DNA of 64,000 nt from Phytoamicus setariae (lineage in GTDB: Bacteria > Pseudomonadota > Alphaproteobacteria > Rhizobiales > Rhizobiaceae), in assembly GCF_016722925.1 (NCBI RefSeq), contig NZ_JAEQNC010000001.1:124001-188000 (forward strand), in the 5' to 3' direction. Positions within the stretch are counted from its first letter, which is position 1, and each line of letters begins with the position of its first letter. The notes under the pieces are model-generated. The model was not told the origin of the DNA and ran no database searches. It saw nothing but the letters and a program-made list of their open reading frames with translations. The translations under genes and the position numbers were made by a program. Shown one piece after another: positions 57,269-64,000 of the stretch.

Positions 57269-57934
57269 TCAGAAGTGATAGGACAGACCGACATTGACGG
57301 CATGCGTCAGGATGTTGGTCTTCAATTGGTCGCCTGAATCGATGTCGACGTCGATATGCGAGTAATTCAGCTTGTATTCGCTGAACGCCGAGATGTGTTG
57401 GCTGAACCGGTAGTCCAGGCCGGCGGTCAACTGTCCGGTTACACCGCCAAGCTGATAGTTCCATGTCTTTCCGGATGGGCGGATGACCTCGACATGCGGA
57501 ACATTGACCCCGACGCCAAGGCCGGCATAAGGCGTCCAGGCGCGGGCCGGGTTCGTATAACGATAGAACACGTTGGCGGTGGCAAGGTTGAGGCCGTCGG
57601 TGAACTCGAAATGCGTCCAGCCTGGCGTCTTGTCGCGCAAGGTTTGTCTGTCGGCATAGACCTTGGAATGGCTGTAGTCGATTGCCACGCCGATGTTGTC
57701 ATAGCCCATTTCATCCAGCCACCATGTGCCACGCACACCCCAGTAAGGTGGCATGGAGAAGGATTTTCCCTGCCAGCCGCTGACGAACTCTGTGCCGTCC
57801 GTTACGCTGACCGTGCTGTGCGGCGCCGTCTGGTAGCCGCCGTAGACAGAGAGAACGGGATCAGCCGCAGCAGCCTGTGCAACGACAGCAAGCGGCCCAG
57901 CCGCGATCAACGACAACAATCCAACCCGATGCAT
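57269..57934 (-). CDS. Outer-membrane beta-barrel protein
   Basis: The 221-residue protein has a signal peptide (LLSLIAAGPLAVVAQAAA). The mature part has alternating strands with aromatic girdles (VLSVYGGYQTAP, GVAIDYSHSKVY, TANVFYRYTN, WTPYAGLGVGVNVPHV, LTAGLDYRFSQHISAFSEYK) and ends in VNVGLSYHF, the aromatic C-terminus needed by the BAM machine. Size suggests eight strands, as in OmpW or Omp25-like proteins. ATG at 57934 follows GGGGG; a frame 22 codons longer is less likely. Ligand unknown. Confidence 0.8.
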   Translation of the reverse strand: MHRVGLLSLIAAGPLAVVAQAAAADPVLSVYGGYQTAPHSTVSVTDGTEFVSGWQGKSFSMPPYWGVRGTWWLDEMGYDNIGVAIDYSHSKVYADRQTLRDKTPGWTHFEFTDGLNLATANVFYRYTNPARAWTPYAGLGVGVNVPHVEVIRPSGKTWNYQLGGVTGQLTAGLDYRFSQHISAFSEYKLNYSHIDVDIDSGDQLKTNILTHAVNVGLSYHF

Positions 57935-58138
57935 ATTGCCAGCCCCCAGTGCCCGTGCATTACGATGAATCATCATATGCAGCCGAATTGATACAGGCAT
58001 ATGTTATATTCAGCAATCAACAGGTTGTTGCAGCCGCAAGGCAAAGCCCGCGATGAAGTGAACCCTCCCGAAAATGGCTTTCCAGCTGTCGGGGGCGTTC
58101 ATGCCATCGCGGGGCTCGAAATCGGCACGCGTGATCTC

Positions 58139-58837
58139 TTACTGAAGCGACGAAAACAGCGTGCGGAAATAATCCACGCCCTGGTCGGCGAACTGCACAT
58201 TGCCCTGGCGGTTTCCGGGGCCGATGACGATGACCTTGGCGCCGAGCGAGGTCCGGTCGTAGAGATGCTCGACGTCCTTGTTCATCATGCGGATGCAGCC
58301 GGACGACATGTTGAGACCGATGGACCATGGCTGGTTGGTGCCGTGGATCCGGAAGCCGGAATCGTTGCGTCCCTTGTAAAGATAGAGTGCACGCGCACCG
58401 AGCGGATTGTCGATGCCGCCTTCCTGGTATTCGGGCAGGATATGCCCTTTGGCGGCTTCGCGGCGGATCATTTCCTTGGGCGGCGTCCAGCCCGGCCATT
58501 CGGCCTTGCGCTGTACCTTGACGACACCTGACCAGCCAAAACCCTCACGGCCGACGCCAATTCCGTAACGCGTTGCCCTATTGTTGCCCTCTACGAAATA
58601 GAGAAACTTGTTGTTGGTATCGACGATGATCGTGCCGGGCCGTTCGTCGGTTACCAGCTTTACGCTCTTTCGCTTGTATTTCTGCGGGACCTGCCGCTGC
58701 ACTGCCACCTGCGTGACGTCACTGGCGGCAGCTGGGACCGGCTTGCCCGATTGTGTGAACGCTCTGGCGCTGCCCGCTCCGAAAATACTGGCGGCGGCAA
58801 TCGCGCCTGCCGTCAGCGTAAAGGCCAATTTGCGCAT
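58139..58837 (-). CDS. L,D-transpeptidase (YkuD domain)
   Basis: This periplasmic enzyme of 232 residues makes 3-3 peptidoglycan cross-links or anchors proteins to it. A signal peptide (LAFTLTAGAIAAASIFGAGS) is followed by a 35-residue linker and the YkuD domain: RPGTIIVDTNNKFLYFVEGN and the active site GFRIHGTNQPWSIG followed by SSGCIRM, with the catalytic Cys and the His and Arg partners intact. A second, closely related gene stands 130 bases upstream on the same strand. Confidence 0.92.
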   Translation of the reverse strand: MRKLAFTLTAGAIAAASIFGAGSARAFTQSGKPVPAAASDVTQVAVQRQVPQKYKRKSVKLVTDERPGTIIVDTNNKFLYFVEGNNRATRYGIGVGREGFGWSGVVKVQRKAEWPGWTPPKEMIRREAAKGHILPEYQEGGIDNPLGARALYLYKGRNDSGFRIHGTNQPWSIGLNMSSGCIRMMNKDVEHLYDRTSLGAKVIVIGPGNRQGNVQFADQGVDYFRTLFSSLQ

Positions 58838-58967
58838 GCTAAAATCCCCTCAAATTAGAAAGTTCGAAAAAACTATCGGCTTTACCGGTTATTTCAAGAA
58901 GTTTGACGTTTTTGCGCGCCAAAAGCCCCGTTCACGTTTCCGTGAAGTCCAGATTTTGTCCCCTAGC

Positions 58968-59708
58968 CTACATCACGACAACGCGGGTGCCCACCCCGAC
59001 GCGCTCGTAAAGATCGACGACATCCTGGTTTCGCATGCGAATGCAGCCCGAGGAGACGCCTGAACCAATCGTCCAGGGAGCATTGGTTCCGTGGATGCGA
59101 TAGAGCGTCGAGCCGAGATACATTGCGCGTGCGCCAAGCGGGTTGGCTTCCCCGCCGTCCATTCGATCGGGAAGGAAATGGCCCTTTGCCGCTTCGCGGG
59201 CGATCATCTCCTTCGGCGGAACCCAGTTGGGCCATTCCGCCTTGCGGGTGATCTTGTGCTCGCCGGCCCATTCGAACCCTGGTTTGCCGACACCGATGCC
59301 ATAGCGCCGTGCTTTTCCATCCGACATCACGAGGTAGAGAAAGCGATTGTTGGTGTCGATGATGATCGTCCCGGGCTTCTTGTCGGTGTCGTAATCGACG
59401 GTCTGCGGCAGGAATTGCGGTTCGATCTGGTTGTAGTCCGGTTGTTGAGCCTGATATGCCACCTGTTGGGCGTCGCCCTGGTTGGTCTGCTCCTGGTAAT
59501 CCTTGCTGCGCCGCACCGGACGATAGTTCTGCACGGGTTGGATACGACGGACCACCACGGGGCGAACCGGGCCGGACAGTTGCATGACCCATTGACCGGC
59601 AATGCCGGATTCGATGATCACCGGGCGTACGACCTTGTAACGGTCATTTGCAAGCGATGGCGTCGTCAGGGTTGTCAATGCGGTCGCGAGAAGAAGCGCT
59701 TTTTTCAT
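58968..59708 (-). CDS. L,D-transpeptidase (YkuD domain), paralogue
   Basis: This 246-residue secreted L,D-transpeptidase has a signal peptide (KKALLLATALTTLTTPSLA), a Gln-rich linker (about 65-100) and the YkuD domain with KPGTIIIDTNNRFLYLVMSD and the active site YRIHGTNAPWTIG followed by SSGCIRM. The core is very close to that of the gene downstream, so the pair probably arose by duplication; linkers and signal peptides differ. Its upstream region holds two copies of a 15-base direct repeat. Confidence 0.92.
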   Translation of the reverse strand: MKKALLLATALTTLTTPSLANDRYKVVRPVIIESGIAGQWVMQLSGPVRPVVVRRIQPVQNYRPVRRSKDYQEQTNQGDAQQVAYQAQQPDYNQIEPQFLPQTVDYDTDKKPGTIIIDTNNRFLYLVMSDGKARRYGIGVGKPGFEWAGEHKITRKAEWPNWVPPKEMIAREAAKGHFLPDRMDGGEANPLGARAMYLGSTLYRIHGTNAPWTIGSGVSSGCIRMRNQDVVDLYERVGVGTRVVVM

Positions 59709-59769
59709 CGTCTGGCCTATTCTATACTTCGTGCCTTGATGTGATCAGATGACCATGCACATCTTGAGC

Positions 59770-59870
59770 AAGCGAATGGTAAACGCCGGCTCGCTAAACA
59801 TGGCGCAAAAGCGGAAACTTTTTGTCAGGGTTACCGTCCGGTTTGGAAAACTGGTAAGCGAATGGTAAAC
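59770..59870. repeat. Two 15-base direct repeats upstream of the L,D-transpeptidase gene
   Basis: AAGCGAATGGTAAAC occurs at 59770-59784 and again, identical, at 59856-59870, with 71 bases between. Both lie in the 196-base divergent space between the transpeptidase gene and tag. They could be regulator sites. Confidence 0.6.
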
Positions 59871-59904
59871 CTTCGATTTCCTGGCAAACGATTCACGGAT
59901 GAAC

Positions 59905-60522
59905 ATGAGTGACAATGGACTGATCGTCGGTAGCGACGGCAAAACACGCTGCTTCTGGCATGGCGGGCTTGCGGACTATGTGCGCTATCACGACGAGGAA
60001 TGGGGCTATCCGGTGCGAGATGATCGCCGGCTGTTCGAAAAGATTTGCCTCGAAGGTTTCCAGTCCGGTCTTTCCTGGCTGACGATCCTGCGCAAACGCG
60101 ACAATTTTCGCGCCGCATTCGCCAACTTCGAATACGACACGGTCGCTGAATTCGATGAAGCCGACATCCTCAGGCTGCTGGAGGACAAGGGCATCGTTCG
60201 CCATCGCGGCAAGATCGTCTCGACCATCAACAATGCCCGGCGCGCCATCGAACTGAGGAACGAATTCGGCACGCTTTCGGACTACTTCTGGAAGCATGCT
60301 CCATTGCCGGGCGAACGGCCCGAGATCATCGAAATCGACTGGCTGCGCGCCAATCCGGTTTCGCCTGCTTCGACACGACTTTCCAAGGATCTGAAGAAGC
60401 GCGGATGGACGTTTGTGGGCCCGACCACGGTCTATGCTTTCATGCAGGCGATGGGGCTGGTCAACGACCACATCGAGGGCTGCTGGTGCCGCCCACGCGC
60501 GGAGGCGGCCAGGATAGGCTGA
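59905..60522 (+). CDS. tag: DNA-3-methyladenine glycosylase I
   Basis: This cytoplasmic base-excision enzyme of 205 residues removes 3-methyladenine from DNA. The zinc snap is visible: Cys and His in TRCFWHGG near the N-terminus and His/Cys in DHIEGCWCR near the C-terminus. Other family motifs are YVRYHDEEWGYPVRDDRRLF, GFQSGLSWLTILRKRDNFR and GWTFVGPTTVYAFMQAMGLV. ATG at 59905 follows a GGA; ATG at 59899 would add two residues. recO starts three bases after its stop, so DNA repair genes are coupled. Confidence 0.96.
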   Translation: MSDNGLIVGSDGKTRCFWHGGLADYVRYHDEEWGYPVRDDRRLFEKICLEGFQSGLSWLTILRKRDNFRAAFANFEYDTVAEFDEADILRLLEDKGIVRHRGKIVSTINNARRAIELRNEFGTLSDYFWKHAPLPGERPEIIEIDWLRANPVSPASTRLSKDLKKRGWTFVGPTTVYAFMQAMGLVNDHIEGCWCRPRAEAARIG

Positions 60523-60525
60523 CAC

Positions 60526-61257
60526 ATGCACTGGACCAATGAGGCGGTCATTCTCGGGGTCAAACGGCACGGCGAGCAAAGCGTCATCGCCGAGGTGATG
60601 ACCCGTGACCGCGGCCGCCATCTCGGCCTGATCCGCAATGGCAAGTCGCGCACCATGCTGCCGGTGCTGCAGCCGGGAAATCTCGTCGAGGTCAGCTGGC
60701 GGGCGCGACTTGACGAGCATCTCGGCAATTTCACGCTCGAGCCCCTGAGCTATCGCGCGGCAAGCCTGATGGAACATGCGGCCAGCCTGCATGGTGTTCA
60801 GGCGCTGGCGGCACTGCTGCGGCTGCTGCCGGAACGCGATCCGCATCCGCATCTGTTCGATATGCTCAACATTGTACTGGACAATTTTGCCGATGCATCG
60901 GGCGCTGGCGAACTTTACATCCGTTTCGAGCTTGCTGTTCTCAACGATCTCGGCTTCGGCCTGGACCTGGTCGAATGCGCCGCGACCGGCAGCCGGGAAA
61001 ATCTGGAATACATCTCGCCGAGATCCGGCAGGGCGGTCAGCCGCGAGGCCGGCATGCCCTATCACGACAAGCTGTTCCTGCTCCCCGAATTCCTCAGATC
61101 CTCGTCGAAAGAGGCAGCAAACCGTCAAAGTCTGATCGAGGCATTCCGGATGACCCAGTACTTTCTCGACCGCTATGTCTATGAGCCACGCGGCATCGAA
61201 CACGGCACGGCGCGCGACGGTTTCATCAGGGCGGTGCTGGAGGAACTGGTGGAATAG
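60526..61257 (+). CDS. recO: DNA repair protein RecO
   Basis: This 243-residue recombination mediator loads RecA on SSB-coated DNA with RecR. It begins [20 protein letters not shown], with an N-terminal OB fold ([18 protein letters not shown]), followed by the helical domain ([20 protein letters not shown]) and the degenerate zinc-finger region ([20 protein letters not shown]), which in alphaproteobacteria retains only one Cys. Start is fixed by the short gap after tag. Confidence 0.95.
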   Translation: MHWTNEAVILGVKRHGEQSVIAEVMTRDRGRHLGLIRNGKSRTMLPVLQPGNLVEVSWRARLDEHLGNFTLEPLSYRAASLMEHAASLHGVQALAALLRLLPERDPHPHLFDMLNIVLDNFADASGAGELYIRFELAVLNDLGFGLDLVECAATGSRENLEYISPRSGRAVSREAGMPYHDKLFLLPEFLRSSSKEAANRQSLIEAFRMTQYFLDRYVYEPRGIEHGTARDGFIRAVLEELVE

Positions 61258-61301
61258 TTCGCCTCACATGAACGAAATTGGCCTTTATTCCACTCAGAAT
61301 T

Positions 61302-61470
61302 GCCCCTCACCCTAACCCTCTCCCCGCAGGCGGGGAGAGGGGACTGGTCCCGAGTTGTATCTGCAGTCAATTGCCAGAAATGCCGACATCCGAGGGAAAC
61401 GGCAGCTGTGCCGCGAGTCCCTTCTCCCCGTCGCAACGGGGAGAAGATGCCGGCAGGCAGATGAGGGGCG
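61302..61470. repeat. RIME-like intergenic palindromic element
   Basis: The left part GCCCCTCACC, with CTCTCCCCGCAGGCGGGGAG after it, is mirrored by CTTCTCCCCGTCGCAACGGGGAGAAG and GCAGATGAGGGGCG on the right. This is a different subtype from the element near glcE. It lies between the convergent recO and phoX genes, where its hairpins may help end transcription. Confidence 0.7.
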
Positions 61471-61486
61471 AGCCCAGGAAGGCAAG

Positions 61487-63487
61487 CTAAGCGATCTTGC
61501 CGCCGCCGGCCTTGGTGATGGCGACGACCGACGGACGCGGCGGCATGCCGTCCTTGAAGTCAGGCCAGCGGGTTGCCGGAGTCTCGAAGGTCGGCAGGCC
61601 GGCGTCGCCCGGATGCTGGACCGCCACGAAGAACGTGTCCGATGTCGGGTTGAAGCAGGGGCCGCACATCTCGGCACCAACAGGCACGCGGAAGAACAGT
61701 TTCGAGGTGCCGCGCATCTCGCCTTCCGTTTCCACCGCCCAGATGCCATCCGTACGGCCGGTAGCTTTCTCGTTGTTGCCATCGGTGGCGACCCACAGGC
61801 GTCCGTCCGCATCGATGGCGCAATTGTCGGGCATGCCGAACCAGCCGTTTTTAGTGGTGGCGGTTGAGAACGACGCGCCGACCTCAGCGACATCAGGATC
61901 GCCACATTTCAGCAGCACTTCCCATGTGGATTTGGTCGAGGCGAAATCGCCGTCGGTTTCGGTGATCTCGATGATGTGGCCGAACTTGTTCTTGGCGCGC
62001 GGATTGGCCTTGTCGACCTGCTCGTCCTTGCGCTTGGAATTGTTAGTCAGCATGCAATAGACCTTGCCGGTCCCCGGATTGGGTTGCACGTCCTCGGGAC
62101 GGTCCATCTTGGTGGCGCCGAGCAGATCGGCGGCCAGGCGGGTATGAACCACGACATCGGCCTGCGAGGCAAAGCCGTTTTCAGCAGTGAGGGGGCCCTG
62201 GCCGTGGATGAGCGGCATCCATTCGACCGTGCCATCCTCGGAGAATTTTGCGACATGCAGCGTGCCGTTATCGAGCAGCGTCATGTTGGCGGCTCGATCG
62301 TCCGGGTTGAACTTGCCCGCAGTCACGAATTTGTAGACATAGTCGAAGCGCTCGTCGTCGCCGCAATAGACGACCACGCGTCCATCCTTGTTGACAACCG
62401 ACTCGCAGCCTTCGTGCTTGAAGCGTCCCAGTGCGGTGCGCTTGACCGGTTTGGAGGACGGATTGAAAGGATCGACCTCAACCACCCAGCCGAAACGGTT
62501 TGCTTCGTTGGGCTCCTTGGCAATGTCGAAACGATCGTAGAAGGCGGCCCATTTGAATTCGCCTCCGGGGATGCCGTAGCGCTCGTATGCGGCATATTCC
62601 GGGTGGTCCTGCTTCAGCTCGCCGCTGAAATAGTTGTTGATGTTTTCCTCGGCCATCAGCCAGGTGCCCCATGCGGTCACGCCACCCGCGCAGTTGTTGA
62701 TGGTGCCGAACACCTTGGTGCCGGTCGGATCTTCGTTGGTCTTCAAACGGTCATGGCCGGCGGCGGGGCCGCTGACGGTCATCTCCGTCTTGGCGGTTAG
62801 GCGGCGGTTGAACTTGCCGTCCAGCACCGGCTGCCACTTGCCGCCGACCTTTCGGACCTCGATGATCGTGCCGCCATGGGCCGCCATTTCGATATCGACC
62901 AGCTCCTGGGTATGGTCGCCCATGATCACAGCGTCTTCTTCCTTGCCGTCCTCGACCTTCTTGCCGATATGGGCAAAGTTGGGGAACATCAGCTCGGCAT
63001 TGGTATACTCGTGATTGACCACCAGCAGGCCGTGATCCGGATTGCCCTCAAGCGGAATGAAGCCGACATAGTCGTTGTTGTAGCCGAAGAGCTTTTCCTG
63101 GGCGGCGGCAGACTGTTTGAGCGGGTCGAAGTCCGGACTATCGGCAAACACCTTGTCGCCCCAGCGCAGCAGGATATCGCTATCATAGCCGTTGGCGACA
63201 TGGTGCGTTTCATCGACGCCGGCCTCGATCTCGTCGAAATCGAAAGCGGGCCTGGTTTCGGCATGCGCCCGGTCGGCGGCCACCAGCGCCAGCGGGCTGA
63301 CGGTGGTGGCAATGGCCGCCACAGCAAGTGAGCCGCCGATGAAGCCACGGCGGGAAAAGCGGCGATTGATGATATCCCCCATCGTCGGATTGCTGGAACA
63401 GTTCCGGCCATAGTCTTCCTTCGCCTCGATCAGATCCTGCGGTGTCTGGGAAAACTCCGGATTGTGGTGGTCTCTGAGATGGTCCAT
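61487..63487 (-). CDS. phoX: PhoX-type alkaline phosphatase
   Basis: This exported 666-residue calcium/iron phosphatase of the PhoX (DUF839) family releases phosphate from organic esters. A twin-arginine signal lies at about residues 43-75 (FSRRGFIGGSLAVAAIATTV) after a polar lead of 42 residues. The mature protein has FIPLEGNPDHGLLVVNHEYT, CAGGVTAWGTWLMAEENINN, RPEDVQPNPGTGKVYCMLTN and FGMPDNCAIDADGRLWVATD, all typical of the beta-propeller active site. AAGGAG precedes the ATG, and a Pho box lies 53 bases upstream. Confidence 0.95.
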   Translation of the reverse strand: MDHLRDHHNPEFSQTPQDLIEAKEDYGRNCSSNPTMGDIINRRFSRRGFIGGSLAVAAIATTVSPLALVAADRAHAETRPAFDFDEIEAGVDETHHVANGYDSDILLRWGDKVFADSPDFDPLKQSAAAQEKLFGYNNDYVGFIPLEGNPDHGLLVVNHEYTNAELMFPNFAHIGKKVEDGKEEDAVIMGDHTQELVDIEMAAHGGTIIEVRKVGGKWQPVLDGKFNRRLTAKTEMTVSGPAAGHDRLKTNEDPTGTKVFGTINNCAGGVTAWGTWLMAEENINNYFSGELKQDHPEYAAYERYGIPGGEFKWAAFYDRFDIAKEPNEANRFGWVVEVDPFNPSSKPVKRTALGRFKHEGCESVVNKDGRVVVYCGDDERFDYVYKFVTAGKFNPDDRAANMTLLDNGTLHVAKFSEDGTVEWMPLIHGQGPLTAENGFASQADVVVHTRLAADLLGATKMDRPEDVQPNPGTGKVYCMLTNNSKRKDEQVDKANPRAKNKFGHIIEITETDGDFASTKSTWEVLLKCGDPDVAEVGASFSTATTKNGWFGMPDNCAIDADGRLWVATDGNNEKATGRTDGIWAVETEGEMRGTSKLFFRVPVGAEMCGPCFNPTSDTFFVAVQHPGDAGLPTFETPATRWPDFKDGMPPRPSVVAITKAGGGKIA

Positions 63488-63539
63488 GTTACTGCTCCTT
63501 TAGGGGAATTCACTCCGAGAGCTTTTTATTCGTTGCCGC

Positions 63540-63557
63540 ATGACAGTCGTGTGACGG
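63540..63557 (-). promoter_or_regulatory. Pho box upstream of phoX
   Basis: On the minus strand CCGTCACACGACTGTCAT is two direct seven-base halves separated by four bases, matching CTGTCAT-N4-CTGTCAT with 12 of 14 fixed positions. AATAAAAAG follows about ten bases downstream as a -10. PhoB activation under phosphate limitation is expected. Confidence 0.7.
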
Positions 63558-63646
63558 ATCGATAAATAAAACTTGAACACCGAACGTCTTCCGCTCGGAA
63601 AGCATTTTTGCGCCGATTGCGCATGTCCGGAAAGCACGCTGCCACC

Positions 63647-64000
63647 ATGTTCGAACTTATTTCGTTGATCGCCATCGCCCTCGCCATCGGAGCGCTGTCA
63701 AGCGCGCGCGGCACCCGTGCTAGGTTTGACACGGAACTCGCCGCGCTCAAACTGGAATTGAAGCGGCTGGAGGGACAGGTCGGGACAGGTACGGGTTCCC
63801 CGCAACCATCCGATATCGGCGAGGTGCTCGCAACTGGACAGGGCACAGCGGAAACCATTGGTGAAGCGGCTACGGAAGCCGTGCCTGAAGAAGTTGGCGC
63901 CGACGCACCCGAACAGCAAACTGCCGAGTTGGTGGTGGTTGAAGAGGAGCCACAGGAAGCCCTCGCACAAACGGTAGCCGCGGCCCCGAGGGAAAGCTTC
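63647..64000 (+). CDS. Probable DUF2339-type membrane protein, 3' end cut by window
   Basis: The frame runs open to the right edge with 118 codons visible. It starts MFELISLIAIALAIGALSSA, one membrane helix, followed by a short coiled coil (TRARFDTELAALKLELKRLE) and an acidic Glu/Ala/Pro-rich part. This arrangement is typical of the N-terminus of DUF2339 multi-span membrane proteins, but the diagnostic part lies outside the window. An in-frame ATG at 63623 could add eight residues. It is divergent from phoX. Confidence 0.55.
   Translation, partial: MFELISLIAIALAIGALSSARGTRARFDTELAALKLELKRLEGQVGTGTGSPQPSDIGEVLATGQGTAETIGEAATEAVPEEVGADAPEQQTAELVVVEEEPQEALAQTVAAAPRESF

Noticed and set aside
59893-61203. 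436-codon frame opposite tag and recO
   Set aside because: Both covered genes are certain; the antisense product shows no family trait.

Overview
The window is chromosomal DNA of an alphaproteobacterium of the order Hyphomicrobiales, most likely family Rhizobiaceae; the genus cannot be fixed from sequence alone. The pointers are a cyclic beta-1,2-glucan synthase, an aminoacyl:carrier-protein ligase cluster, an hmu heme-uptake operon with IRO-type (RirA) palindromes, RIME-like intergenic palindromes, a rhizobial sigma-32 promoter in front of dnaK, and a DUF1839 protein. No rRNA, tRNA, IS element, phage or CRISPR array was seen.

Layout. 1-7534: ndvB, cut by the left edge. 7618-14030: a small exported protein, a class A penicillin-binding protein behind a CtrA-type palindrome, then dnaK and dnaJ with a heat-shock promoter and a strong terminator. 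14121-24758: an RTX-type protein followed by a surface-polysaccharide locus made of two GT4 glycosyltransferases, a flippase fused to two alpha/beta-hydrolase domains, a chain-length/export protein with a degenerate kinase domain, the broken remnant of a probable polymerase, and a secreted GH5 glucanase. 24864-30738: a minus-strand operon of carrier protein, acyl-CoA-dehydrogenase-like protein, amino acid:[carrier protein] ligase, DUF1839 protein and a GH2 beta-mannosidase-like enzyme. 30908-37434: iron and heme acquisition, with tonB, hemP-hmuSTUV and a convergent gene for a HasA-like hemophore carrying RTX repeats.

37522-50649: an exported nuclease-fold protein, an ExoY-like sugar-phosphate transferase, a DUF937 protein, gshA, rsmE, a PiT phosphate transporter, a NUDIX hydrolase, a DUF930 protein, the lldR-lldD lactate unit, and DUF3422 and DUF6880 proteins. 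50676-55848: a LysR regulator divergent from glcDEF (glycolate oxidase), with a RIME element between glcD and glcE. 55902-64000: small exported proteins, an outer-membrane barrel, two L,D-transpeptidases, tag-recO, a second RIME-like element, phoX behind a Pho box, and the start of a membrane protein cut by the right edge.

The most interesting units are three. First, the HasA/RTX hemophore sits beside the heme importer, and both have an IRO-type palindrome upstream. Second, the aminoacyl-carrier-protein operon has no established end product and here carries a glycosidase gene next to a polysaccharide locus. Third, the flippase fused to two hydrolase domains has lost the nucleophile in one of them and has cysteine at the nucleophile position of the other.
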